Assembly (NCBI GenBank): GCA_027619595.1
Contig: JAQCHP010000018.1
Location: 1 to 49,867, forward strand
From: Planctomycetota bacterium
Lineage (GTDB): Bacteria > Planctomycetota > Planctomycetia > Pirellulales > Pirellulaceae
Direction of reading: 5' to 3'
DNA: 49,867 nt
Below, piece after piece: positions 41,059 to 49,867 of this stretch. Positions within the stretch are counted from its first letter, which is position 1, and every line of letters begins with the position of its first letter. The notes beneath the pieces are model-generated. The model was not told the origin of the DNA, did no database searches, and saw only the letters and a list, made by a program, of their open reading frames with translations. Position numbers and translations under genes: made by a program.

Positions 41059-44000
41059 ATGCTCGGCGCTCGATTCGATCATCAGCAAGAGCTTCCCAAT
41101 CAAGCTCCCAACCTGCCCGCTCAGCTGGACCCGAAGTTGTTCAGCCGTGAAGCGCTGCTCCGCCGTGGCCTGGACCAAAATCAGGGCCTGCAGCCATTTC
41201 GCGATTCGGCGTTGGAGTGGCTAGTATCCACGGAAATGGATCCGGCCCATCGTCGTGAGCTATTGAGGCGTATTACCCGCCCCGATTATCCGGGCATTGT
41301 CGCCATAGTGGTCCAGGATCTCCAGGCCGAAGGCAGCCAGGGCTTTGGGTCGTTGCAAATTCATTCACAGCTTCTATTGGACCAGTTAGACGAACTCGGC
41401 CAAAAACTACCGGACGTCGTACCAACAGAAGCGTACGTCCGAGCCTACATTCCGAAGCTTCGACCCCGTCCAGAAATCAATCTCGAGCACGATGCAACGG
41501 AGCGGGAGGCGTATCTCAAGCGATTGGCCGATTTCGTTCTGCCGCTCGATCCGGTCCAAAATAGCTTAAAAGCCCATGTACTGTACCATCAAATGGCTCA
41601 CGACCTGACGCAGGGGCGGTGGGACCGCGCCCGTTTCTTGAGTTACCTGAAATTGCCGCGGCAAGTCCCCTACGTGCGTCCCGAATGGCTACGGCAAATC
41701 ATCGTGGGAAATCCACTTGCAGAATTGCAAGCAACGGGCCCCACGGAAGCCACTGGATTGCCGCCGGTCGGGTCCGACGAAGATCTGGTGCGCAAGTATC
41801 TCGACCATCTCTTGGCGGATGCTTCCGACAGCCGCGAATTTGCTCCCTATATCGAAAAGGAATACCTGCAACGAGTATTCGCCGAGTCGAAGTTGACACG
41901 CGGTATCGGCGATGCGAGCCGTTGGTACGCACTAATGAATCCTTCGGAAGTGGAGCAACTACGCACCCGTATCGACCTGGAATTTGCCCCCACAAATCCC
42001 AAAATGTTGTCGCGTGACGAAATTGTAAAGCTCGATCTGGATCTCAAGAACGTTCCCTCACTGATCGTAAAGATCTATGAGATCAATACGCTGAATCAAT
42101 ATCGCCGCGTCAAGCGCGCCGTGGGTCCGGATATTGAATTGGACGGTCTGGTTCCGAACGTGGAGCATACGTTTAAGTACGAAGAAGCTCCTCTGTTACG
42201 CGTGCGACGGTCCTTTTCATTCCCTGAGTTGACGCGTCCAGGTGTGTATGTCGTCGATTTTATCGGCAATGGTCGGAGCAGTCGGGCGATCGTCCGCAAA
42301 GGTGACCTACAAGTGTTCTCGACGATAAATCATCTGGGACACCAGCTATCGGTTTTTGACGAACAACAAAATCCCGTGAACGATGCCGTCGTGTGGTTGG
42401 ATGGGCATCGCTTCTCAGCAGACAAAGATGGCCATCTATTGATTCCATTCACTGCCAAGCCGGGCCCAGTAGATCTGGTAGTACAGCAAGGATCATTGGC
42501 CGTTCTGCGGCCGTTTCATCATGCGGGCGAGATCTTTGAACTGCAAGCGTCAATGTATATTGACCGCGAATCGTTGCTGCCAGGTGTCGATGCTCCGGTG
42601 ATGATTCGGCCGAATCTGTTACTCAATGGAATTCCTATTCCCGTCACTCGGCTCGAAAACACAAAACTGCTTGTACAGACAGTCGACCAAGACGGCATCG
42701 CCACTACGGAAGAAGTCTCGCCCATCACGATCCAGGAGAATGCCGAGACGGTTGTCGTATTTCGGGTGCCCCGCCAATTGGCGACTCTGACACTTACCCT
42801 CGCCGGCAAAGTTCAAAGAATGACCGACGTTGATCCGCAAGACTTGATGGTGAGTCAAACCTATCAGGTCAACGATATCGACGCTACGGACCAACTCGCT
42901 ACGGTCTATTTGCAACGATCGACTGACAGCTACGAGCTAAGTTTGCGTGGAAAATCGGGCGAGGTACTTCCGCAACGACCGGTACACCTCGAATTGAATC
43001 ACCGAGATTTCGTGGAGCCGATTCGTGTCACACTGAAGTCGGACGACCATGGGATCGTTCTGCTGGGTTTACTCGCCGGCATCGATTCTATCAAGGTTAC
43101 CATGGCTCATTCAACAGAACGGCAATGGCAGCTGTTGCAAGACGATCGACAGTACCCGTCGGTAATTAATGCACCGCTGGGCGTGGAGTTGCGCGTGCCG
43201 ATCGTTGTTGCGGCAAAAAATATCAATGGCAAGAATGCGGCGATCAACAGCACCACCTCCGATGTTTCACTTTTGGAAACGGTTGGGACGAGTTTCGTAC
43301 GAAATATGTCGCACCATATCCAAGCGGATGGTCGAGAACTTGTAATTTCCGGTTTGCCCGTGGGTGAATACGACTTGTTCCTGAAAGCGACGGACGACCG
43401 GATACGGGTGCATGTGCTAGACGGAACCCATGATCATGCGACGGTGCGGAACTCTCGGCACGTCGTAGAAGTTTCGCCCCGTTCGGCAGCGTTGATTTCG
43501 GGAGTTGATCCGACCGCCGACAAGCTTGTCATTCGGGTGGCTAATGCAAGTGCCTCGTCTCGCGTGCACATATTTGCAACCCATTTTGAGCCTGCGTGGA
43601 ATGCATTCGAAGGACTCGCACATAGTCCATCAAGCCCGGTTATTTCACGACGACAATGGGAAGGTAATCAATTTGCAGTGGGGCGCAAGATAGGCGATGA
43701 ATACCAATACATTTTAGATCGCAAGTTCGCGACAAGGTTCCCCGGCATCATGCTCCGCCGTCCGGAGCTACTTCTGCATCCCTGGGAACTAACCGAGTCG
43801 GTTTCGCAGCCACAATCTGCCGAGGAGGGATCCGCATTTGCGGGTGAGGCCCGAAAACTGAACGAAAACGCACCTAGTGCGAATTCTCTGGGTCGCACTG
43901 CAACCCGAAGCAGCGATTCTTCGAATCTCAATTTTCTGCCTCATTCATCGTTCCTGGCAGCAAATCTACGGCTCAATGCCGATGGCGTTGTTGAGCTACC

Positions 44001-47000
44001 AATTGCTCAGCTTGCGGCGAGTCGCCAACTGACGGTACTGCTCGTCGACGGTGATGTCACGGAAGCCCGCCATGTGGCATTATCGAAGCAGGAATGGCAG
44101 CCGCGAGATCGTCGCCTTAAGCAGGGATTTCCACAGGATCAGCACCTCATCAGAACGCAAAGGTCGACTTACCTGACGGCCGGCCAATCGCTTCAGTTGG
44201 AAAGCGTGGCAAGCGGTCGCTATCGCATCTACGACACGCTCGACAGTGCCTTTAGATTGCTCAGCACTTTGCAGCCCGACAGCCGATTGGCTGAATTTGC
44301 GTTTCTCGGCAAATGGGGCAGCCTTAGCACAGACGCCAAGCGGGAGAAGTACGATGCGTTCGCCTGTCACGAACTGAATCTGTTTTTGTTTCGAAAAGAC
44401 CGAGAATTTTTTGACTCCATCGTACGCCCTCACCTACAAAACAAGTTGCAAAAAACCTTCCTAGACGATTGGTTGCTGGAGCGAGATTTGTCGCCCTACT
44501 TGGAATCGTGGCGGTACGGACAGTTGAATATTTTGGAACGGATATTGCTGGGTCAGCGAGTTGCAGGAGAGAGAGCGGCGATGCAGCAATTCGTGCGGGA
44601 TCAATTTCAGTTGCAACCGCGGGTTCCACAGTTGTGGGACCGACTCTTCCAGACGGCGCTTGTGGGCCAAAGTCTGGCCGCTGCGAATGTGAGTGGTCCA
44701 TTACCAAGTCATTACTTTGTCGAGGCATTGGATAACGGTGTCGTAAGCGGGGGCAAAGCGGTCGACCTTGAACGTTCAAGCGTCTCAACCGATGGAAGGC
44801 TCGGTTCGGTCGACAGTAATGGGGATATGTCAGGTCGCGTGGTCAGGGGAAGGCAAAGATTTCGTCAACAACGGGAAGCAGAATCTCTCGCGGAGCTATC
44901 GAAGGAACAGCAGATGCCGACTCTGGCATTTCCGGAAGGCCTACGCCGATTCTATCGACAATTGGACTCGACGAAACAATGGGCGGAGACCCATTATGAC
45001 CAAGTTCGGTGGGGGGAAACCGCGGCTTCATTTCTGGCATTAAATTCGGTGTGGCACGATTTTGCCAATGCCCCGATCGATCAACCCTTTGTCCCTGCCA
45101 ATTGGCTTTACGCGCACGGCAGTCGCAACGAAGCGTTGCTGATGTTAGCGGTGTTGGACTTGCCGTTTGAGGCGAAGAAACACGAGCTTGAGACGACGGC
45201 TGCCGGAGTGACCATCCGAGCTGCGAGCCCCGCCTTGGTGTATCACGAAACCTTTGAGTGTGCGGAGGAATCGGCTGCGGATAGTCCAGTGCTCGTCAAT
45301 CAACGCTACTTCGACCCATCCATTCGCAGCGAAGTCATCGCGGGACAACCAAGAGACAAGTATCTGGACACGGACGACTTCGTTGTGCAGCATGTGTACG
45401 GATGTCAAGTGAACGTGAGTAATTCCGCTTCGACGGTCCAAACGATACGCGTATTACTGCAGGTACCTGCCGGATCGATGCCGGTCCAAGGTGGCGTAGA
45501 GACACGTGTCGTGACCTTGCAACTGGCCCCATTTTCCAGTCAAAAGTTGGAATACTTTTTCTATTTTCCGCAGGCTGGTACGTTTGGCCACTATCCGGTG
45601 CAAGTATATGACGATGCGCGTCTATTGGCATTTTTTTCCCCAACCACGTTGACCGTTGCGGAAAAATCGCCGGCGGAAGATCCAACGTCGTGGAACTACG
45701 TTTCCCAATTTGGTACGGAATCTCAGGTGTTAGAATTTCTTGCGAAAGAGAATGTACATGGTCTTCAACTTGACAGAATCGCGTTTCGCATGCGTGATCG
45801 TGATTTTTTTGGGAAGACGCTCGAGGAACTCCGCAGGAGACACGTGTACGAGCCTGCGCTATGGTCGTACGGAATCTATCATCGGGATTCGGTCAGTGCA
45901 CGCGAACTGATTTCACAGACTTCGACATTTGTTCAACAGTGTGGCGGCTACCTTCAATGCGAATTGCTGGTCATTGACGAAAAGGAGCGTCGGCAATACG
46001 AGCATTTGGAATTCCGGCCTCTCGTCAACGCAAGGGCACATCGATTGGGCGCTCGCCGACAAATTGCGGACCCCCAGGTGCATGGACAATTCCTGAGATT
46101 CCTCAAGACTCTCAGTTACAAGCCGAATTTGGCCAGTCAGGATTGGCTTGAGGTGACATATTACTTGTTGCTCCAAGACCGATTGAAAGAGGCTTTGGCA
46201 ACTTTCCAGCGAGTTCAGCCGAACGAAATTCCTGAGCAAATGCAATATGACTATACACGTGCTTACCTTGATTGCTTGCAAGACGATCCTCAGATCGCTC
46301 GTGAAATCACCAAGAAGTATGTCGATTATCCGGTACTGGCTTGGCGGAAAGCATTTGCTGCGATTCGCGGCGTATTAAATGAATTGGAAGGGCACGCCGT
46401 TGAATTGGTGGACAAGACCGATCCGACTCAAGTGCAAACAAAGATGGCTGATCAGGTTCCAACGATTGATGTACGCTACGAAAACGAACAGGTACGAGTC
46501 GATTACGCTCATGTTGATCAGTTGCAAGTGAACTATTACCTGATGGACCTCGAAGTTCTTTTCAGCCGAAATCCATTCTTGAAATCTTTTTCGGGAGAAT
46601 TTGCCACCATCCGGCCCAATGACAGTCGGGAAGTTAAATTGGATGGCAAGGGCCGGTTCGTGCAACTGTCCCTACCGGAAGGGTTGCAACGACGTAATGT
46701 GCTGGTGGAGATCGAGGCCGGGGAACAGGTCCGTTCGCTCCCGATCTACTCCCATGACATGTCGATTCAACTGTTAGAGAATCATGGTCAGATCCAGGTT
46801 CAACATGCAGCGACCGCCAAACCACTATCCAAGGTCTATGTCAAAGTCTACGCGGAGAATCAGGATGGATCGGTGTCGTTTTATAAGGACGGCTACACCG
46901 ACGTGCGCGGACGGTTTGACTATGCGGCGGTCAGCACAAACCAACTGGATAACGTAAAACGCTTTGCTTTGCTATTGATGAGCGACGAACACGGGGCCAC

Positions 47001-47031
47001 GGTTCGTGAAGCCCAGCGGCCCAAGCAATGA
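41059..47031 (+). CDS. Very large alpha-2-macroglobulin-like (MG-domain) secreted protein
   Basis: This is a 1,990-residue frame; with the upstream part the original protein would be about 2,117 residues. It contains multiple beta-sandwich stretches like macroglobulin MG domains (LQVFSTINHLGHQLSVFDEQ; LVQQGSLAVLRPFHHAGEIF; a final CnaB/MG-like part with KVYVKVYAENQDGSVSF, then DGYTDVRGRFDY). Macroglobulin-type proteins act as protease traps or adhesion scaffolds. The thioester motif (CxEQ) was not seen, so a trap mechanism would be atypical. The ATG at 41059 is the first after the TGA but lacks a signal peptide; the natural start is 40678. It is convergent with the next gene. Assignment to the macroglobulin superfamily is moderate. 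Confidence 0.65.
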   Translation: MLGARFDHQQELPNQAPNLPAQLDPKLFSREALLRRGLDQNQGLQPFRDSALEWLVSTEMDPAHRRELLRRITRPDYPGIVAIVVQDLQAEGSQGFGSLQIHSQLLLDQLDELGQKLPDVVPTEAYVRAYIPKLRPRPEINLEHDATEREAYLKRLADFVLPLDPVQNSLKAHVLYHQMAHDLTQGRWDRARFLSYLKLPRQVPYVRPEWLRQIIVGNPLAELQATGPTEATGLPPVGSDEDLVRKYLDHLLADASDSREFAPYIEKEYLQRVFAESKLTRGIGDASRWYALMNPSEVEQLRTRIDLEFAPTNPKMLSRDEIVKLDLDLKNVPSLIVKIYEINTLNQYRRVKRAVGPDIELDGLVPNVEHTFKYEEAPLLRVRRSFSFPELTRPGVYVVDFIGNGRSSRAIVRKGDLQVFSTINHLGHQLSVFDEQQNPVNDAVVWLDGHRFSADKDGHLLIPFTAKPGPVDLVVQQGSLAVLRPFHHAGEIFELQASMYIDRESLLPGVDAPVMIRPNLLLNGIPIPVTRLENTKLLVQTVDQDGIATTEEVSPITIQENAETVVVFRVPRQLATLTLTLAGKVQRMTDVDPQDLMVSQTYQVNDIDATDQLATVYLQRSTDSYELSLRGKSGEVLPQRPVHLELNHRDFVEPIRVTLKSDDHGIVLLGLLAGIDSIKVTMAHSTERQWQLLQDDRQYPSVINAPLGVELRVPIVVAAKNINGKNAAINSTTSDVSLLETVGTSFVRNMSHHIQADGRELVISGLPVGEYDLFLKATDDRIRVHVLDGTHDHATVRNSRHVVEVSPRSAALISGVDPTADKLVIRVANASASSRVHIFATHFEPAWNAFEGLAHSPSSPVISRRQWEGNQFAVGRKIGDEYQYILDRKFATRFPGIMLRRPELLLHPWELTESVSQPQSAEEGSAFAGEARKLNENAPSANSLGRTATRSSDSSNLNFLPHSSFLAANLRLNADGVVELPIAQLAASRQLTVLLVDGDVTEARHVALSKQEWQPRDRRLKQGFPQDQHLIRTQRSTYLTAGQSLQLESVASGRYRIYDTLDSAFRLLSTLQPDSRLAEFAFLGKWGSLSTDAKREKYDAFACHELNLFLFRKDREFFDSIVRPHLQNKLQKTFLDDWLLERDLSPYLESWRYGQLNILERILLGQRVAGERAAMQQFVRDQFQLQPRVPQLWDRLFQTALVGQSLAAANVSGPLPSHYFVEALDNGVVSGGKAVDLERSSVSTDGRLGSVDSNGDMSGRVVRGRQRFRQQREAESLAELSKEQQMPTLAFPEGLRRFYRQLDSTKQWAETHYDQVRWGETAASFLALNSVWHDFANAPIDQPFVPANWLYAHGSRNEALLMLAVLDLPFEAKKHELETTAAGVTIRAASPALVYHETFECAEESAADSPVLVNQRYFDPSIRSEVIAGQPRDKYLDTDDFVVQHVYGCQVNVSNSASTVQTIRVLLQVPAGSMPVQGGVETRVVTLQLAPFSSQKLEYFFYFPQAGTFGHYPVQVYDDARLLAFFSPTTLTVAEKSPAEDPTSWNYVSQFGTESQVLEFLAKENVHGLQLDRIAFRMRDRDFFGKTLEELRRRHVYEPALWSYGIYHRDSVSARELISQTSTFVQQCGGYLQCELLVIDEKERRQYEHLEFRPLVNARAHRLGARRQIADPQVHGQFLRFLKTLSYKPNLASQDWLEVTYYLLLQDRLKEALATFQRVQPNEIPEQMQYDYTRAYLDCLQDDPQIAREITKKYVDYPVLAWRKAFAAIRGVLNELEGHAVELVDKTDPTQVQTKMADQVPTIDVRYENEQVRVDYAHVDQLQVNYYLMDLEVLFSRNPFLKSFSGEFATIRPNDSREVKLDGKGRFVQLSLPEGLQRRNVLVEIEAGEQVRSLPIYSHDMSIQLLENHGQIQVQHAATAKPLSKVYVKVYAENQDGSVSFYKDGYTDVRGRFDYAAVSTNQLDNVKRFALLLMSDEHGATVREAQRPKQ

Positions 47032-47102
47032 ACTAGTCGTTGCAAGTGTAGCCGATAAGCCATACGAAAAGGCATTGACCGGCCGGGGGAAGACGAGCGG
47101 GA

Positions 47103-48938
47103 CTACTTCCAGCCGAGCGCCAGCCAACGGTCTTGACTTTGTATTTCGCGTAGTCGCATCTTGCCGCGTTGTTCCCAGCGGCCGGGGAGGTCGATCCCCT
47201 GGCCGTTGATTTCTTCCTTGAAGAGCGCCGAGAACTTGGTGCGCATGAGGGTACGGAAGGTTACTTCCGAGACACCGAGACGCTGTCCTTCACGATCTGG
47301 GAAGTCCACGTCGATTTCGCCGACACGGGTCAATTTCACTCCGTCGCCTGTTGACTGCAAGTCATACACAGCGGAAATCTCCATGAGTCGCTCGAGCACT
47401 TGGTCACCACGTGTGAACTTTTGCCCGCGAATTCCAAGGCGAAGACGAGTCCCTTCGGTCTTCATCGTGACGGGGCGTTGTCGCGCAAACGTAATGGACC
47501 AGGGGTCCGATTCGTCGGACGGTTTCAATTCTTCGGGGACAGGTTGTTTGTTTTCGACCAAGAGTTCGTAAAGTCGTTGATCAGTCAGTTTTACACCACC
47601 CAACATCGCTTCGCCGAGGTTGGTGACGAAGGACTCATGAAATTGCAAAGCGACATCGGACTGGTTGGTGAATTGCGGGGCGGGACCGGATGCAGCCAGT
47701 TGTTCGGGCAGCGCATGCAAGGCTGTTACCTGCAGATAGTCGTTCGTGGTACGGAAATCCATCTGCTGCGGTAATGCGCGGCGACGCGACAGTGCTTGTC
47801 GAAATTTTGTTTCGTACCTGGCATTTGCTTCACTGAGGAAATTTGCACTGCGGGTGTCGAGCCCTTGTGCGACTCGAGACTCGGCGTGGCGAGAAGCTAT
47901 GGACTCAGCCTTCGACTTTTGTGATGATGCTTGCTTCCATGCGATCCGTTCCACAATCTTATGGCCCAGCTTGCGTTTTGCGGCGATACCGCAGATGGTG
48001 GATTGCGTGGAACACTCGGCGCACGCTGGTGCCGACGTCAGTCCACTCGCATCGACGCAAATCAGTTTATTTCCGTGCACATGAGTTAGTCCCTGGCTGT
48101 TGATTACGACCGGGCCATTATGTCCGACCGCAGTGCTCTGGGTTTGACCGTGCAACAGCAGGCGAATCCTGGCGTGCGTATCGCACGGTTCCAGTTGCGC
48201 CGTCAGTTGTCCTACTGTGTGTCCCCAACCGTGGATACGCGTTCCAAGAATGACATCATGAATGTGCTGTGTATCGTCGATCGGCATTGTTAGTCCGCTG
48301 GCGATAAACGCGTTCGATGCGAAGACACGTAAGTTCGGCTGAACGTGCGTAGCCCGAGTTTGCGCTACGAGCTTCGGCGACGTTCCCAATCGCTCGAATC
48401 GTGCCAACTGGACGCCAATTTGGTCCGCCGCGGGGCCATGCGGGTTCTCCGTATATTGCTGCAGCAGGTGAGGGAACTCTTGCGTTTGTCGTTCCAGTTT
48501 CGTGTTGAAATCAGGATCGTCGGCCGCCTGCAATACGTCGTAGTAACTTCGCAAGGACTCACGAACGTCGGCAAAAGGGGCCAATTCCAGTCCGCGATGG
48601 TCAGCAAAGAATGGAATGCCGACCTGCTGCAACTCAGGAGCCGTGGGCCGCTCGCCGTCATGGGAGTACTGTTTGATTCGCTCCCACTGAAGGTAACGCT
48701 GCCAGCTCGTCCGGTTCGCGGTAGCACCACGTTGGAGGAATGTGTCGAGCCGATGCACTGCGTCGTGCAGCCGTCTTTGTGCAGCCGTCTCCTGCGATGC
48801 ATAGGGCCGAGGTCGCGTACCCACGGGCTGTACGGGAGGACCCGCCGCGGACTCTGCGGCAGTTGTCTGCAGTTCAATGCAGGCCGTCAGCAGAAAATAA
48901 ACGGAAAAAGCCGCCAGACTACGTTTTGAATTCAGCAT
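47103..48938 (-). CDS. Secreted hypothetical protein, 611 residues
   Basis: This has a signal peptide (residues ~1-28; SLAAFSVYFLLTACIELQTT, with a lipobox-like L-T-A-C around residue 20) and then a largely helical N-terminal half (RLHDAVHRLDTFLQRG, then SWQRYLQWERIKQY). The middle part has beta-type stretches and a CAECSTQSTIC segment, and the C-terminus ends in a beta-rich domain (LMEISAVYDLQSTGDGVKLT, then GEIDVDFPDREGQR). I do not know the family; proteins of this style are common in planctomycetes. It could be a lipoprotein, given Cys20. It is convergent with the macroglobulin-like gene, 71 bases away, and may interact with it at the cell surface. Confidence 0.7.
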   Translation of the reverse strand: MLNSKRSLAAFSVYFLLTACIELQTTAAESAAGPPVQPVGTRPRPYASQETAAQRRLHDAVHRLDTFLQRGATANRTSWQRYLQWERIKQYSHDGERPTAPELQQVGIPFFADHRGLELAPFADVRESLRSYYDVLQAADDPDFNTKLERQTQEFPHLLQQYTENPHGPAADQIGVQLARFERLGTSPKLVAQTRATHVQPNLRVFASNAFIASGLTMPIDDTQHIHDVILGTRIHGWGHTVGQLTAQLEPCDTHARIRLLLHGQTQSTAVGHNGPVVINSQGLTHVHGNKLICVDASGLTSAPACAECSTQSTICGIAAKRKLGHKIVERIAWKQASSQKSKAESIASRHAESRVAQGLDTRSANFLSEANARYETKFRQALSRRRALPQQMDFRTTNDYLQVTALHALPEQLAASGPAPQFTNQSDVALQFHESFVTNLGEAMLGGVKLTDQRLYELLVENKQPVPEELKPSDESDPWSITFARQRPVTMKTEGTRLRLGIRGQKFTRGDQVLERLMEISAVYDLQSTGDGVKLTRVGEIDVDFPDREGQRLGVSEVTFRTLMRTKFSALFKEEINGQGIDLPGRWEQRGKMRLREIQSQDRWLALGWK

Positions 48939-49355
48939 GTTTTAATTTCCTCGGGATCACTTCCTTGAGCCGGCAACGCACTGGGCCAAGGAATCCCCGA
49001 GTCGACTTACTCTTTGGGATCATAGGTTAGCCAAGCGTCATGCAACAGTTTTCCAGCCGGCGCGATTCGGATAACCGTTGGGACCTTCCCTGCATATCGA
49101 CGAACGGACGGCTGGTAGAGGGCGTAACGGATTTGGGTCGTATGCTCGCACGTACCCCCCCTTGATCTGATAATATATCTATTCCGCCTATCCGTTTCAA
49201 TATGACTAATTGGGATTTCCCTCCTGATTGACAATCTCGGGGTATTCTTCCTATCTTAGGCTTGTAGGTTTCCAGCTCATTTGTGTCCGACGCTCGTCGG
49301 TGGCTGCTCGGCTCTGGAAGATTTAAACCAATCCAGTTGGAACGGAGGATGCCCA
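48939..49355. other. Divergent intergenic region, 417 bases
   Basis: No recognised gene. On the minus strand at 49007-49234 an open frame without ATG ends RYALYQPSVRRYAGKVPTVI, then RIAPAGKLLHDAWLTYDPKE, which is protein-like. An AGGAGGG (about 49221-49227, minus) looks like a ribosome-binding site, but the only nearby start would be a non-standard codon. It may be the remnant of a small gene. The plus side supplies GGAGG at 49345-49349 for the last gene. Confidence 0.5.
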
Positions 49356-49832
49356 ATGGTACCTATCGCGTTGTGTCTTTGTGTGTCGGTGCTGAACATA
49401 ATATTCGTGGACGGCATCGTGGTGGATGGCGAACGGGAGCCCGTTGTCTGGCAAACACAGTATGCGGATGCGGTCCGATTGGCGCAGGCCGAAGAGCGGA
49501 TGCTCTTGATCTACTTTGCCGATCGGCAACCGAATCGTGCCGGGAAAAATCTTGAGCAGCGAACACTCCAGGACTCGGCGCTTTCGCAGGCGTTGCGAGA
49601 ACACGTTTGTCTCAAGCTGTCGATCGATACGGTGCAAGATGATCTGAAGGACTCGAAGCCTCTGGTCCGGCATCCGGCGTTTCGATACATGCATGGTGGA
49701 GCAGGGATGGCGGTCATCGATTTTCACGATCGCGACAGCCCGCATTGGAGTATGGTTGTAACCCAACTGCCATTCGCCGTCATCGGCTACCCGGACGTAA
49801 AAAAAAGCCTCTTCAGAAGAATTCGTGGGTAA
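49356..49832 (+). CDS. Small secreted thioredoxin-fold-like protein without CxxC
   Basis: This protein has 158 residues from ATG 49356, preceded by GGAGG with 6 bases between. It has a short hydrophobic export signal (MVPIALCLCVSVLNIIFVDG), then WQTQYADAVRLAQAEERMLL-IYF, whose spacing (a helix rich in Ala/Arg ahead of a strand ending in an aromatic) fits the first half of the thioredoxin fold. The usual redox CxxC is absent; at its place the sequence is DRQPNRAGKN, so it should not act as a dithiol oxidoreductase. AVIDFHDRDSPHWSMVVTQL fits the closing strands. The end is near A8 (49799-49806), so a frameshift at the 3' end cannot be excluded. Family assignment is tentative. Confidence 0.6.
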   Translation: MVPIALCLCVSVLNIIFVDGIVVDGEREPVVWQTQYADAVRLAQAEERMLLIYFADRQPNRAGKNLEQRTLQDSALSQALREHVCLKLSIDTVQDDLKDSKPLVRHPAFRYMHGGAGMAVIDFHDRDSPHWSMVVTQLPFAVIGYPDVKKSLFRRIRG

Positions 49833-49867
49833 ATTTCCTTTCGGGTAGTGCTCCGAGGTTGTGATAC

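Noticed and set aside
40111-41178. 355-residue minus-strand open frame
   Set aside because: It overlaps solA in another frame and the start of the macroglobulin-like gene on the other strand. Only the central intergenic part looks protein-like, and that is noted separately.

Overview
The window looks like a chromosomal segment of a planctomycete, probably a Pirellulales-type genome. The grounds are family recognition and architecture: a large secreted protein joining a propeller dehydrogenase, HEAT-like repeats and a CxxCH cytochrome; a PilM-type protein followed by two large membrane-anchored proteins with Gly/Arg-rich linkers; a ~2,100-residue macroglobulin-like secreted protein; many secreted proteins without clear function; and dispersed short hairpin repeats. 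No rRNA, tRNA or CRISPR array was seen.

Layout. (1) 1-992: right part of an IS3-family insertion sequence with an intact DDE triad. (2) 1212-19493: a long plus-strand glycan biosynthesis and export locus, with many start/stop overlaps. In order it holds a GT2 transferase, a UDP-galactopyranose-mutase-like flavoprotein, a chimeric pseudogene (isopropylmalate-dehydrogenase-like fragment joined to an acyltransferase tail), an MsbA-like ABC exporter, a Gfo/Idh/MocA oxidoreductase, a GT4 transferase, an unusual GT2-like protein broken by an in-frame TAA, a sulfotransferase, another GT2, an NAD-dependent epimerase/reductase, a fused GT2-like + Gfo/Idh protein, a third GT2-like protein, a Wzx-like flippase and a GT39-like membrane transferase. 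The predicted product is a sulfated, possibly lipid-linked surface glycan. (3) 19494-22617: a degraded zone with a partial copy and a full copy of a metal-binding lipoprotein gene flanking a DUF2071 gene, plus a REP-like inverted repeat cassette. (4) 22782-31052: a small membrane protein, then a minus-strand block running GH38-like hydrolase, cytidylate kinase, PIN-PhoH ATPase and propeller-cytochrome protein. (5) 31229-37448: promoter and three-gene operon resembling the PilM/N/O/P type IV pilus alignment complex. (6) 37569-40381: adenine phosphoribosyltransferase behind a perfect 20-bp palindrome, two secreted cysteine-rich proteins (one with ten Cys-Cys pairs), and a sarcosine/N-methyltryptophan oxidase-like flavoprotein. 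(7) 40678-49832: the macroglobulin-like gene interrupted by an in-frame TGA, a secreted protein of unknown function, and a small thioredoxin-fold protein without active-site cysteines.

Two large genes carry a single in-frame stop where the frame stays open on both sides (TAA at 10005, TGA at 41041). Both may be real gene decay or base-call errors. The most unusual items are the duplicated and then fused GT2-like/Gfo-Idh module with an E-D-H motif where GT2 enzymes usually have DxD, the CC-repeat protein, the apt palindrome, and the REP-like cassette. All family names come from reading the sequence by eye; no database search was run.
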